64,000 nt of DNA from an uncultured Collinsella sp. (GTDB lineage Bacteria; Actinomycetota; Coriobacteriia; Coriobacteriales; Coriobacteriaceae), in contig CAAFGE010000031.1 of NCBI GenBank assembly GCA_900762355.1, forward strand, positions 1 through 64,000. The letters are read 5' to 3'. The first letter of the stretch is position 1; every line of letters starts with the position of its first letter. This document shows positions 15,447-23,727 of this stretch, piece after piece. The notes beneath the pieces are model-generated. The model saw only the letters and a program-made list of their open reading frames with translations. It made no database searches and was not told where the DNA came from. The position numbers were made by a program, and so were the translations under genes.

Positions 15447-15674
15447 ATGCCTCTTTGTCGTATGATAGATGGCGGACAGAGAACGAAGACCTTAACTGCC
15501 TCTTTTGAACGTGTCCTTGAGCCGCTTGATCGGCTTCTGGGAATGTCCGCATGGAGGCTTATGGTTTATCGAGAACACAGATTGCGCGACGGCGCCGCAA
15601 GACAGGGACAGGCCCTGCCGGGCATCGTTTGGCTCTGAAGCGCAATGAGGCTACGATGCGAAAGAGGCAAGAGG
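15447..15674 (+). other. Long 5' leader of nrdD
   Basis: About 220 bases separate the promoter from the ATG. A 63-codon open frame (15447-15638) lacks a Shine-Dalgarno sequence and has no recognisable product. I see several G+C-rich pairings but no known riboswitch signature. Confidence 0.4.
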
Positions 15675-17897
15675 ATGAAGATCATCAAGCGCAGCGGCAC
15701 CGAGGTTGTCTTTGACATCGATAAGATCGTCAATGCCATCCGCGCCGCCAACTTGGAGGTCGAGGAGAGCTCTCGTCTAACCGACCGCCAGGTGGTTTAC
15801 GCGGCACAAAACGTCGCCGAGGCATGCGAGAACGCGGGCCACACCGTTTCGGTCGAGGAGATCCAGGATTTGGTCGAGGACGAGATCATGCGTCTCGACT
15901 GCTACGAGGTTGCCCGCCACTACATCATCTATCGCTATGTTCAGAGCCTGAAGCGCCAGAAGAACACGACCGACGACAAGATTTTGTCGCTGATCGAGTG
16001 CAATAACGAAGAGGTCAAGCAGGAGAACTCTAACAAGAACCCGACCGTCAATTCCGTCCAGCGTGACTATATGGCCGGCGAGATTTCCAAGGACCTGACT
16101 CAGCGTGTGCTGCTGCCCCAGGAGATCGTGGATGCCCACAATGAGGGCCTGATCCACTTCCACGATTCCGACTACTTTGCCCAGCACATGCATAACTGCG
16201 ACCTGGTGAACCTGGAGGACATGCTCCAGAACGGCACCGTTATCTCGGGCACGCTGATCGAGAAGCCGCACAGCTTCTCGACTGCCTGCAACATCGCGAC
16301 GCAGATTATCGCCCAGGTTGCTTCCTCCCAGTACGGCGGCCAGTCTATTTCGCTGACCCATCTCGCCCCCTTTGTTGAGGTGAGCCGTCAAAAGATTCGC
16401 GGCGAGGTTGCCCGCGAGCTCGAGGAGCTCGGTGTTTCGGCATCTGCCGAAAAGGTCCGTGAGGTCGTTGAGGACCGTCTGCGTGACGAGATCCGTCGCG
16501 GCGTCCAGACGATTCAGTATCAGGTCGTGACCCTTATGACCACAAACGGCCAGGCGCCGTTTGTGACGGTCTTTATGTATCTCAACGAGGCTCGCTCAGC
16601 GCAGGAGAAGCACGACCTTGCCATGATTGTGAAGGAGACGCTTCGTCAGCGCTATGAGGGCGTTAAGAACGAAGCCGGTGTGTGGATTACCCCGGCATTC
16701 CCCAAGCTTATCTATGTACTCGAGGACGATAACGTTCACGAGAATTCCCCGTACTTCTACCTGACCCAGCTGGCTGCCAAGTGCACCGCCAAGCGCATGG
16801 TGCCCGACTACATCTCCGAGAAGAAGATGCGCGAGCTCAAGCTGTCTAAGGGCGAGACCGCCGGCAACGGCGATTGCTACACCTGCATGGGTTGCCGTAG
16901 TTTCCTGACGCCCGACCGTTCGGGCAACGGCTTTAACAATGTCGCCAACGCGCTGAACTATGACCCGACCAAGCCTAAGTACTATGGTCGCTTTAACCAG
17001 GGTGTTGTGACCATCAACCTGCCCGATGTCGCGCTGAGCTCGCATCAGGACATGGACAAGTTCTGGAAGATCTTCGATGAGCGCCTTGAGCTGTGCCATC
17101 GTGCCCTGCTGTGCCGTCATGAGCGCCTGATGGGCACGCTTTCGGATGCCGCGCCGATTCTTTGGCAGTACGGCGCCCTGGCGCGTCTGAAGAAGGGCGA
17201 GACGATCGATAAGCTGCTCGTGGGCGGCTATTCCACCATCAGCCTGGGGTATGCCGGCCTGTATGAGTGCGTCAAGTACATGACGGGCCACAGCCACACC
17301 GAGAAGGAGGGCACGCCCTTTGCCATGGCCGTCATGCAGCGCATGAACGACAAGTGCGCCGAGTGGAAGGCCGAAAGCGATATTGACTTCTCGCTGTACG
17401 GTACCCCGCTTGAGTCGACGACCTACAAGTTCGCCAAGTGCCTGCAGCGTCGTTTTGGCATCATCCCGGGCGTGACGGACAAGGGCTACATCACCAACAG
17501 CTACCACGTCCACGTGTCCGAGGAGATCGACGCATTCGACAAGCTCAAGTTCGAGGGCATGTTCCAGCAGCTTTCGCCGGGCGGTGCCATCTCCTACGTC
17601 GAGGTTCCCAACATGCAGGACAACCTCAAGGCTGTCATCCGCGTGATGCAGTACATCTACGACAACATCATGTACGCCGAGCTCAACACCAAGAGCGACT
17701 ACTGCCAGGTGTGCGGCTACGATGGCGAGATCAAGATTGTCGAGGATGACGGCAAGCTGGTGTGGGAGTGCCCCAGCTGCGGCAACCGCGACCAGGAGAA
17801 GATGAATGTCGCCCGTCGCACGTGCGGCTACATCGGTACCCAGTTCTGGAACCAGGGTCGAACCGAGGAGATCCGCGACCGCGTGCTGCATCTCTAA
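15675..17897 (+). CDS. nrdD: Anaerobic ribonucleoside-triphosphate reductase, large subunit
   Basis: This class III ribonucleotide reductase of 740 residues reduces NTPs to dNTPs with a glycyl radical and formate. The N-terminal ATP-cone (KIIKRSGTEVVFDIDKIVNA) senses ATP/dATP. The C-terminus has the zinc site CQVCGYDG...CPSCGNRD and the radical-site segment RRTCGYIGTQFWNQGR. The activating enzyme NrdG is encoded 426 bases downstream. Full length with all key residues present. ATG 15675 follows a purine-rich AAGAGG. An NrdR box at the promoter indicates repression when dNTPs are ample. Confidence 0.96.
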   Translation: MKIIKRSGTEVVFDIDKIVNAIRAANLEVEESSRLTDRQVVYAAQNVAEACENAGHTVSVEEIQDLVEDEIMRLDCYEVARHYIIYRYVQSLKRQKNTTDDKILSLIECNNEEVKQENSNKNPTVNSVQRDYMAGEISKDLTQRVLLPQEIVDAHNEGLIHFHDSDYFAQHMHNCDLVNLEDMLQNGTVISGTLIEKPHSFSTACNIATQIIAQVASSQYGGQSISLTHLAPFVEVSRQKIRGEVARELEELGVSASAEKVREVVEDRLRDEIRRGVQTIQYQVVTLMTTNGQAPFVTVFMYLNEARSAQEKHDLAMIVKETLRQRYEGVKNEAGVWITPAFPKLIYVLEDDNVHENSPYFYLTQLAAKCTAKRMVPDYISEKKMRELKLSKGETAGNGDCYTCMGCRSFLTPDRSGNGFNNVANALNYDPTKPKYYGRFNQGVVTINLPDVALSSHQDMDKFWKIFDERLELCHRALLCRHERLMGTLSDAAPILWQYGALARLKKGETIDKLLVGGYSTISLGYAGLYECVKYMTGHSHTEKEGTPFAMAVMQRMNDKCAEWKAESDIDFSLYGTPLESTTYKFAKCLQRRFGIIPGVTDKGYITNSYHVHVSEEIDAFDKLKFEGMFQQLSPGGAISYVEVPNMQDNLKAVIRVMQYIYDNIMYAELNTKSDYCQVCGYDGEIKIVEDDGKLVWECPSCGNRDQEKMNVARRTCGYIGTQFWNQGRTEEIRDRVLHL

Positions 17898-17908
17898 TAG
17901 TCATCCCA

Positions 17909-18046
17909 GGCCGCCCCGTAGCGAGGCCCCGGACCTTTACTCGCTATTTCGGACAGTCCTGGCTCACGACGGAGGCGCCACTGGCGCCTCCTGTTCGTGC
18001 GGAACTCATAACGAGCAAAGGTCCGGGGCCTCGCTACGGGGCGGCC
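17909..18046. repeat. Very long palindrome between nrdD and nrdG
   Basis: Outer arms of 30 bp (17909-17938 and 18017-18046) are perfectly complementary and continue inward with scattered mismatches. A second perfect stem GGAGGCGCC/GGCGCCTCC lies in the centre (17971-17991). It starts 11 bases after the nrdD stop. It may stop transcription or protect the nrdD mRNA. No gene is seen here. Confidence 0.85.
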
Positions 18047-18224
18047 AAGTTGATGTAGCTGAGATGCAGCATGCGGTCTGCTCACTCCTCGAAGTTCTTA
18101 GCGGAAATAATTCGAGCTGCAGCTGCGATTTACTTGCGATGGCGGTTGAGCCGCAACCCAGTTTTTATTGGACCTCGAACCCTATACTCGATGTTCGCTT
18201 CGTTCATTGAGTTACCCTTTGCAT

Positions 18225-18308
18225 GAGGCCGGGACATATCGTCCCGCCCGCAGTTTCGCAGGCCGAAGGCCGAGAATGTTTGAGGACGGGATGATATGTC
18301 CCGGCCTC
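18225..18308. repeat. Long hairpin directly before nrdG
   Basis: Arms of 22 bases (18225-18246 and 18287-18308) pair with a single G-U wobble in the plus-strand RNA. The stem ends one base before the nrdG Shine-Dalgarno GGGAGAG, so it could influence translation of nrdG. The left arm can also fold on itself (CGGGAC/GTCCCG). Confidence 0.82.
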
Positions 18309-18323
18309 CCGGGAGAGTTACCT

Positions 18324-18905
18324 ATGAACTACGCGAACATTAAGTATTTCGACATTGCTGATGGGGAAGGCGTTCGTACTTCTCTGTTTGTGAGTGGGTG
18401 CCGTCGTGGGTGCAAGAATTGCTTTAACTCTGTCGCGTGGGACTTTGCTGCGGGCGAGCCGTTTGATCGCACCGTCGAGGACAAGATTATCGAGAGCCTC
18501 GACCATCCCTTTATTGATGGCCTGACGATTCTGGGTGGGGAGCCTATGGAACCCGAGAACCAGGTGGGGCTCGTTGACTTTATCGAACGTGTGCGTGCCA
18601 CTTATCCTGTGGGGTCGGGGAAGACCATTTGGTGCTTTACCGGCGACGTGCTCGAGGAACTTATGCCGGGCGGTCGTCACTATACCGAGGTGACGGACCG
18701 CATTCTCGCCTGCCTCGACATGTTGGTGGATGGCCCGTTTGTTCAGGATCTTTATGATATCTCGTTGCGCTTTAGGGGCTCGAGTAACCAGCGTGTGATC
18801 GATATGAACGCTACGCGCGACCGCGCTGTGCGTGAGGGCGTTGCGCTTTGCGACGCTGTGGAGCTTTGGCGGGACGATCCAGTCTATTCGACCCATACTA
18901 TGTAG
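18324..18905 (+). CDS. nrdG: Anaerobic ribonucleotide reductase activating protein
   Basis: The product of 193 residues is a radical SAM enzyme that makes the glycyl radical on NrdD. VSGCRRGCKNCFN supplies the CxxxCxxC cysteines for the 4Fe-4S cluster. GLTILGGEPM is the conserved glycine-rich SAM segment. The size is normal for NrdG. The start ATG 18324 follows GGGAGAG. It is separated from nrdD by two very long hairpins instead of the short spacing usual for nrdDG, which suggests separate control of amount. Confidence 0.93.
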   Translation: MNYANIKYFDIADGEGVRTSLFVSGCRRGCKNCFNSVAWDFAAGEPFDRTVEDKIIESLDHPFIDGLTILGGEPMEPENQVGLVDFIERVRATYPVGSGKTIWCFTGDVLEELMPGGRHYTEVTDRILACLDMLVDGPFVQDLYDISLRFRGSSNQRVIDMNATRDRAVREGVALCDAVELWRDDPVYSTHTM

Positions 18906-18971
18906 CTTGTGGTCGATGCCGGAGGGCGTGGTACCATAGCGCGAACGTGAAATCGGAAAAGTGAGGCCCAG

Positions 18972-19529
18972 ATGGTCGATCAGGAAAAAGTCGAGGCCGC
19001 CATTAAGCTGTTGCTTGAGGGCATAGGCGAGGACCCAACTCGTGAGGGCCTGCTGGAGACCCCGGCGCGCGTTGCCCGTATGTATGGTGAGATTGCCGGC
19101 GGCATGGACCAGAGTGCCGAGGAGCACCTGTCCAAAACCTTTGCCGTCGCTTCGAACGATTTGGTTATCGAGCGCGACATCACGTTCTACTCGCTGTGCG
19201 AACATCATCTGCTGCCGTTTTATGGCAAGGCCGCCATTGGTTATATCCCTAACGGTCGGGTGGCTGGGCTTTCCAAGCTCGCCCGCACGGTTGAGGTTTA
19301 TGCCCGCCGTCTTCAGCTGCAGGAGCAACTGTGTGCACAGGTTGCCGATGCCCTCATGGATTATCTCGCTCCCCAGGGAGCGATTGTGTTGATGGAGGCC
19401 GAGCATATGTGCATGACCATGCGCGGCGTGCAAAAGCCCGGCACCAAGACCGTGACGCTCGCTCGCCGCGGCGTCTTTGAGACCGATCCCGCGCTCGAGG
19501 AGCGTTTCTTTAGGATGCTGGACCGCTAA
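18972..19529 (+). CDS. folE: GTP cyclohydrolase I
   Basis: The enzyme of 185 residues converts GTP to 7,8-dihydroneopterin triphosphate, the first step to tetrahydrofolate. SLCEHHLLPFYGKAAIGYIP holds the zinc Cys and His residues, and EHMCMTMRGVQKPG the second zinc Cys. The family length is typical. It starts a three-gene run with an HD-domain gene (2-base gap) and folB, so all three are probably translated from one mRNA. Confidence 0.96.
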   Translation: MVDQEKVEAAIKLLLEGIGEDPTREGLLETPARVARMYGEIAGGMDQSAEEHLSKTFAVASNDLVIERDITFYSLCEHHLLPFYGKAAIGYIPNGRVAGLSKLARTVEVYARRLQLQEQLCAQVADALMDYLAPQGAIVLMEAEHMCMTMRGVQKPGTKTVTLARRGVFETDPALEERFFRMLDR

Positions 19530-19531
19530 CC

Positions 19532-20113
19532 ATGAGAGTCGTCAACGACTTTACATCGAAGACCGATGAGGGGACGTCGCGTCGCGGCTTTATGGCTTCG
19601 GGCCTGGCCCCCTTTGGTGCCATGCCTCGCATTGATTACATTTGTGCCAACGGGCTGTTCCGGCGGCACCTGGGCAACATTGCACAGTTGGAATCGGGGC
19701 GCATCTTCTGCCGCCACGGTATTGACCATCTGCTCGATGTCGCTCGCATTATGTGGATCAAGAATCTCGAGGAACAGCTCGAATTTGACCGCGAGGTCAT
19801 CTACGCCACGGCACTTCTTCACGATATCGGCAAAGATGAACAGTATGAATCGGGTATATCCCATGATGTTGCAAGCGAACGCGTCGCTGATGCGATTCTC
19901 GGCGGCATGCCCGATGACGTGGCGTTTGAGCCGGCCGATGCCGCAGCCATTAAGACGGCCATTCTGGGCCATCGAAAGCTGCGCGTGAACAGTCAACCGC
20001 TCGAGCGTCTGCTCTATGCAGCCGACAAAGCGTCGCGCGCCTGCTTTGCATGCCCCGCGCGCAATGCTTGCAACTGGAGCGATGATAAAAAGAACCTGTC
20101 GATTCGCGTGTAG
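19532..20113 (+). CDS. HD-domain phosphohydrolase in the folate run
   Basis: The product of 193 residues contains an HD metal-dependent phosphohydrolase core. The first His lies in FCRHGIDHLLDVARI, the doublet in ALLHDIGKDEQY, and a later Asp in LYAADKASRA. C-terminal cysteines (CFACPARNAC) might bind metal. The gene is wedged between folE (2-base gap) and folB (43-base gap). The only step between those enzymes is removal of phosphate from dihydroneopterin triphosphate, for which many bacteria lack a known enzyme. This makes it a candidate for that step, by context only. Confidence 0.78.
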   Translation: MRVVNDFTSKTDEGTSRRGFMASGLAPFGAMPRIDYICANGLFRRHLGNIAQLESGRIFCRHGIDHLLDVARIMWIKNLEEQLEFDREVIYATALLHDIGKDEQYESGISHDVASERVADAILGGMPDDVAFEPADAAAIKTAILGHRKLRVNSQPLERLLYAADKASRACFACPARNACNWSDDKKNLSIRV

Positions 20114-20156
20114 TTAGTTTGCGCGGTCGGGGTTCTAAACGAAGGAGACGATCGCG

Positions 20157-20642
20157 TTGAGTAACAAAAAACTGCCCGAGAATGCAACCAAGACTGAAGG
20201 TGCTGAGCTCGCCCGCCGTGGAAGGGGCGAAATATCCACCGCAACGGCGGTGCCTCACGTGAGCTATGACGATCTGCGCCATGCCGATCGTATTGTCATT
20301 GACGGCCTTGAGGTTTTTGCCAACCATGGCGTGTATCCCGAGGAGAACGCGCTGGGTCAGAAGTTCATCGTTTCTCTGGTGCTCTATGCCGACCTGCGCG
20401 CGGCGGGGGAGCACGATAACCTGGACGCCTCGATTGACTACGGCTCGGTGTGCCACGATGTCGATGGCTATCTGCGCGAGCACACGTTTAAGCTCATCGA
20501 GGCGGCAGCCGAGGGGACAGCCCAGATGCTGCTGCGCCGTTATCCCTCGCTGCTTGGTGTGCGCATAAAGCTCGATAAGCCGTGGGCTCCTGTTGGCCTG
20601 CCCCTGGCAAGCTGCGGCGTCGAGATCGAGCGCGTGCGCTAG
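20157..20642 (+). CDS. folB: Dihydroneopterin aldolase
   Basis: The product of 161 residues has a FolB domain from about residue 42: IVIDGLEVFANHGVYPEEN is the hallmark start, followed by DYGSVCHDV, HTFKLIEAAAE and GVRIKLDKPWAP. It converts dihydroneopterin to 6-hydroxymethyl-dihydropterin. About 40 extra residues precede the domain. The start is TTG 20157, with GAAGGAG nine bases upstream; a later start would shorten this unconserved part. folK and folP are not in this window. Confidence 0.9.
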   Translation: MSNKKLPENATKTEGAELARRGRGEISTATAVPHVSYDDLRHADRIVIDGLEVFANHGVYPEENALGQKFIVSLVLYADLRAAGEHDNLDASIDYGSVCHDVDGYLREHTFKLIEAAAEGTAQMLLRRYPSLLGVRIKLDKPWAPVGLPLASCGVEIERVR

Positions 20643-20648
20643 TCGACG

Positions 20649-21425
20649 CTAGAGCTTGTTGAGGGGTGGCTGCTTGAGCCGCTGCGACAGAGCCCTGTTG
20701 TTGGGGCAGTACGTGTCGAGCAGCGCGTGAAACCGCTGATTGTGGCTTGGCTCGAGCAAGTGGACGAGCTCGTGGGCGACAACCATGTCGAGGCATTCGA
20801 CGGGGTAGGCGGCAAGTTCTCGTGCGATGCGAACGGCGCCGGATTTGGGAGTGCATGAGCCCCAACGCGTTTTCATGCTGCGTACGGAAACGCGGGAAAC
20901 GGCGACACCCATTGCGATTTCGTATGCGTGCACCATATCGCGCAGCGCCGTGGCGACCTCGGTTGCATAGAGCTGGTCGATGTGGGCTTGGAGTTCATCG
21001 GACGTTAGGCCGTCGAGGATTGTGCGCCGCTGGGCCTGTGGGCCTTCGTCCGATTCATCGGTACCCATAAAACTTGCGAAGGTGGCCTGTTTGGGTCGCG
21101 GTGCGGGTGATGCAAAGTTGTGATCGAGCGCATCCTGTACCGTGATGGGCTTGCCCCAAAGTGCAATGATGGACGAGGGGCCGAGCGGCTCTCGCGCCGT
21201 CGCCTGACGTTGCTCGCGCTGGGCAAGTCGGCTGATAATCCAGGCGCTGTTGCGCTTCACAAATGCTTCGATACGCTCGCGGGTGGCGCCGAGCGGTGCG
21301 CTGGCGTGGACCTCGCCGCTCGATGTGACGCGCAGGTTGAAGTTTTTGACGCGCTTTTTGGTAACGACGACGGGGATGGGCGTCCCATCCGGTCGAGATA
21401 CGGAAATCGTAAACTGCTGCGTCAA
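20649..21425 (-). CDS. YgjP-like (DUF45) metallopeptidase
   Basis: The product of 258 residues belongs to the WLM/YgjP metal-dependent hydrolase family. The zinc motif HELVHLLEPSHNQRFH near the C-terminus gives HExxH plus a further His. MKTRWGSCTPKSGAVRIA is the other family signature. The N-terminal part (TKKRVKNFNLRVT) is the usual beta-rich segment. A long unconserved insert sits near residues 95-130. The start is TTG (complement of 21423-21425) with AAAGGA six bases upstream. It converges on folB with a 6-base gap. The cellular substrate is unknown. Confidence 0.85.
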   Translation of the reverse strand: MTQQFTISVSRPDGTPIPVVVTKKRVKNFNLRVTSSGEVHASAPLGATRERIEAFVKRNSAWIISRLAQREQRQATAREPLGPSSIIALWGKPITVQDALDHNFASPAPRPKQATFASFMGTDESDEGPQAQRRTILDGLTSDELQAHIDQLYATEVATALRDMVHAYEIAMGVAVSRVSVRSMKTRWGSCTPKSGAVRIARELAAYPVECLDMVVAHELVHLLEPSHNQRFHALLDTYCPNNRALSQRLKQPPLNKL

Positions 21426-21447
21426 AAGCGGTCCTTTAGATTGGGGA

Positions 21448-21483
21448 CGGGCCGGCATGCCGACCGTTCGGTATGCCGGCCCG
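21448..21483. repeat. Hairpin between the DUF45 and dipeptidase genes
   Basis: Sixteen-base arms (21448-21463/21468-21483) pair with one position that is G-U in plus-strand RNA. It lies between two minus-strand genes. Confidence 0.75.
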
Positions 21484-21499
21484 CTCAAGGGATGTGAAA

Positions 21500-22513
21500 T
21501 TAATAACGCTCGAAGAAGGCAAGCGCGTTGTCGCTGCAGAGCTTTTGCATCACGGTCTTGCCGAAGTGCTTGGAGAGCATGTTCTGGAACTCGGGCATCT
21601 TGCTGGCATCGGAGAGGAAAGCGGGCACCGTGGCACCGTCCCAGTCGCCGCCGAGTGCGATGGCGTCCTCGCCGCCCAGGTCGAGCCAGTGCTCGATATG
21701 TGCCGCCAGCTGGTCGAAGGTGACGTCCGCGGCGGTCTTGTCGGTTGCGTCGTTGGAAAGGAACTCGCTGCAGTAGTTGAGGCCGACGATACCGCCCATG
21801 TCGCGAATGGTGCGGAACTGGTCGTCGGTGAGGTTGCGCTTGACGCCGCAAACCGCACGGGAGTTGGAGTGGCTGGCGACGAAGGGACGCGTGGCGTGGG
21901 CGACAACCTCGTCAAAGCACTCATCGTTGAGGTGGGAGACGTCGAGTACCATGCCGGCGTGCTCCATCTGCGTAAGTGCCTCGATGCCGGCGCCGGTGAG
22001 GCCGGCGTGGGTGTCGTGGCCGCTCGCGAGCGGCCCCTGCGCATTCCAGCTGAGTGACGACATAAGCACGCCCAAGCTCTTGAGCACTTCGATCAGCGCG
22101 GGGTCCTCGGCAAAGAACGTGGCGTTTTCGATGGTGTGGATGCAAGCGACCTTGCCGTCCTTGAGCGCGGGGCGAATGTCTGCGGCGCTGCGCACGTTGA
22201 CCATACGGTCGTGGTTGAGCATTGCCTGGCCGCTCATATGCGCCATGATCTGCGCCTGGAAGCGCGCGGCGTGGGCGGTGGGAATCTCGTCGGGGACAAA
22301 CGTGGCGAAGCACTGTGCCCACGGCGTGTTGCCGATCTTTGCGAGCGAGATGGCACAGGCGTTACCCTCGATGAGGTCGAAATCTTGCGGATGCGTTTCG
22401 TCGCCGGGGAAATAACCGTCGGTGCCGGCGGTAAAGCGCAGGTCGAGATCGAGCGTGGCCCAGCCGATGCGGTCGGCGGTGTCGCAGTGTAGGTCAAATA
22501 CGGGATATGCCAT
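21500..22513 (-). CDS. Membrane dipeptidase (peptidase family M19)
   Basis: The product of 337 residues is a zinc amidohydrolase-fold dipeptidase. FDLHCDTADRIG holds the first metal ligands HxD, IHTIENATFF the bridging Glu region, and VLDVSHLNDECFDEV and VASHSNSRAVCG the two His segments. IALGGDWDG carries the final Asp. Family members cleave dipeptides, including D-residue ones. No signal peptide is seen. The start ATG 22513 follows GGAGGAACC. It is a single-gene unit, divergent from the slyD-type gene. Confidence 0.92.
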   Translation of the reverse strand: MAYPVFDLHCDTADRIGWATLDLDLRFTAGTDGYFPGDETHPQDFDLIEGNACAISLAKIGNTPWAQCFATFVPDEIPTAHAARFQAQIMAHMSGQAMLNHDRMVNVRSAADIRPALKDGKVACIHTIENATFFAEDPALIEVLKSLGVLMSSLSWNAQGPLASGHDTHAGLTGAGIEALTQMEHAGMVLDVSHLNDECFDEVVAHATRPFVASHSNSRAVCGVKRNLTDDQFRTIRDMGGIVGLNYCSEFLSNDATDKTAADVTFDQLAAHIEHWLDLGGEDAIALGGDWDGATVPAFLSDASKMPEFQNMLSKHFGKTVMQKLCSDNALAFFERY

Positions 22514-22633
22514 GGTTCCTCCGGTTGCAGCGTTTCTTTGCAAACTGTCTTTGAATTGTATGACTAGGGTATAGTTAGCGCCATATGTTCACGGCGGCCC
22601 GCGTTGTGCGCCGCCCTTATCACGGAGGTTACC

Positions 22634-23062
22634 ATGTCCAACCAGGGCAAGAAGGTCAAGACCCATTATCGCGGCACGCTCGACGACGGCACGCAGTTCG
22701 ATAGCTCCTACGACCGCGGCGAGCCGCTGGAGTTCACCTGCGGCGCCGGTCAGATGATCAAGGGCTTCGACGCCGCTGTTGTCGATATGCAGGTGGGCGA
22801 GAAGAAGACCGTGCACATTCCTGCTGCCGATGCCTACGGCGAGCACAATCCCGAGATGGTTCTGACCTTCCCGGCCGAGCAGGTTCCCAACATCGAGCAG
22901 ATCGAGAAGGGCATGAAGCTCTTCCTGTCCACGCCGAGCGGCATGCCTGTCCCCGCCGTCGTCATTGACGTGACGCCCGAGGCCGTGACGCTCGACGCCA
23001 ACCACGAGCTGGCCGGCAAGGACCTCAACTTTGATATCGAGCTCGTCGAGGTCGAGGACTAG
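22634..23062 (+). CDS. FKBP-type peptidyl-prolyl isomerase, SlyD-like
   Basis: The product of 142 residues has the FKBP core THYRGTLDDGTQFDSSYDRG, then FTCGAGQMIKGFDAAVVDMQ and the inserted IF chaperone domain (residues 65-120) that defines SlyD proteins, including PAADAYGEHNPEMV. It acts as a folding helper in the cytosol. The His/Cys-rich tail that lets E. coli SlyD bind nickel is absent. The start ATG 22634 follows CACGGAGG. It is 3 bases upstream of a UreE-like gene, so the two are co-translated. Confidence 0.92.
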   Translation: MSNQGKKVKTHYRGTLDDGTQFDSSYDRGEPLEFTCGAGQMIKGFDAAVVDMQVGEKKTVHIPAADAYGEHNPEMVLTFPAEQVPNIEQIEKGMKLFLSTPSGMPVPAVVIDVTPEAVTLDANHELAGKDLNFDIELVEVED

Positions 23063-23065
23063 GCT

Positions 23066-23644
23066 ATGCCTGTGAATCTGGTTTCGACAGCGTGTCTCGG
23101 AAATCTCAACGACCCGTCCTATGAGCTTTTGCTTCGCCGGGAGCTGGGCGGTGTCTTTGAGGTCGATGAGCTACTACTCGATTGGGACCAGGCCGATGCC
23201 CGCACATTTGTGGGCGTGACGGAGCTGGGGCGTACGGTCGATATTCGGCTGGGCGCTGCCGATGGCGATTGCCTTGCCGATGGCGATGTGCTTGTCATCG
23301 ACCGTTCGGGCATGGTGCCCGTGGCGGTTGTCGTGCGCCTGCGCAGTGCCGAGGTTTATTTGGTCGAAGTTGACCGCATGGACCCGATTGCGCTCGCGCA
23401 TGCGTGCTGGGAGATCGGCAATATGCACGCGCCGCTTTTCCGAGGCGATTCGGACGAGTATACCGTGCGCATGTATACGCCGGTGCAGCCTGTTTTGGGC
23501 CGCATGCTCCGGGGCGTCGAGGGCGTTCGGCTCTCGGTGGTTACCCGTGAACTCGATGCGGACCGGCGCTTTGCGTCGAGTGCGGCGGATGCCGTTGTGA
23601 GTATGGCTCCAGACTTTACGATCGTAAAAAAGGCGCGCGGTTAA
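23066..23644 (+). CDS. UreE-like protein (possible nickel metallochaperone)
   Basis: The product has 192 residues. The C-terminal half resembles the metal-binding domain of urease accessory protein UreE: ALAHACWEIGNMHAPLFRG aligns with the UreE helix AYHLGNRHxP, and PVQPVLGRMLRGVEGVRLS with its following block. The N-terminal half may be the peptide-binding UreE domain. No urease genes are in the window. Its neighbour is a SlyD-like isomerase; SlyD and UreE-like proteins both serve nickel-enzyme maturation in other bacteria. The similarity is modest, and the function is inferred. Confidence 0.6.
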   Translation: MPVNLVSTACLGNLNDPSYELLLRRELGGVFEVDELLLDWDQADARTFVGVTELGRTVDIRLGAADGDCLADGDVLVIDRSGMVPVAVVVRLRSAEVYLVEVDRMDPIALAHACWEIGNMHAPLFRGDSDEYTVRMYTPVQPVLGRMLRGVEGVRLSVVTRELDADRRFASSAADAVVSMAPDFTIVKKARG

Positions 23645-23654
23645 CGTGCGTATG

Positions 23655-23699
23655 AGTAAGACGGACTTTGAGAGGCAGCTATTCAAAGTCCGTCTTACT
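23655..23699. repeat. Perfect 17-bp hairpin
   Basis: Arms 23655-23671 and 23683-23699 are perfectly complementary around an 11-base loop. There is no T-run. It lies between the UreE-like gene and a HAD gene on the same strand. Confidence 0.85.
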
Positions 23700-23727
23700 G
23701 TTGATGAGGTGCTTTGGGGGAAAGCAT

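Noticed and set aside
15447..15638. 63-codon frame in the nrdD leader
   Set aside because: It has no Shine-Dalgarno sequence and no recognisable composition; it is kept only as a leader region.
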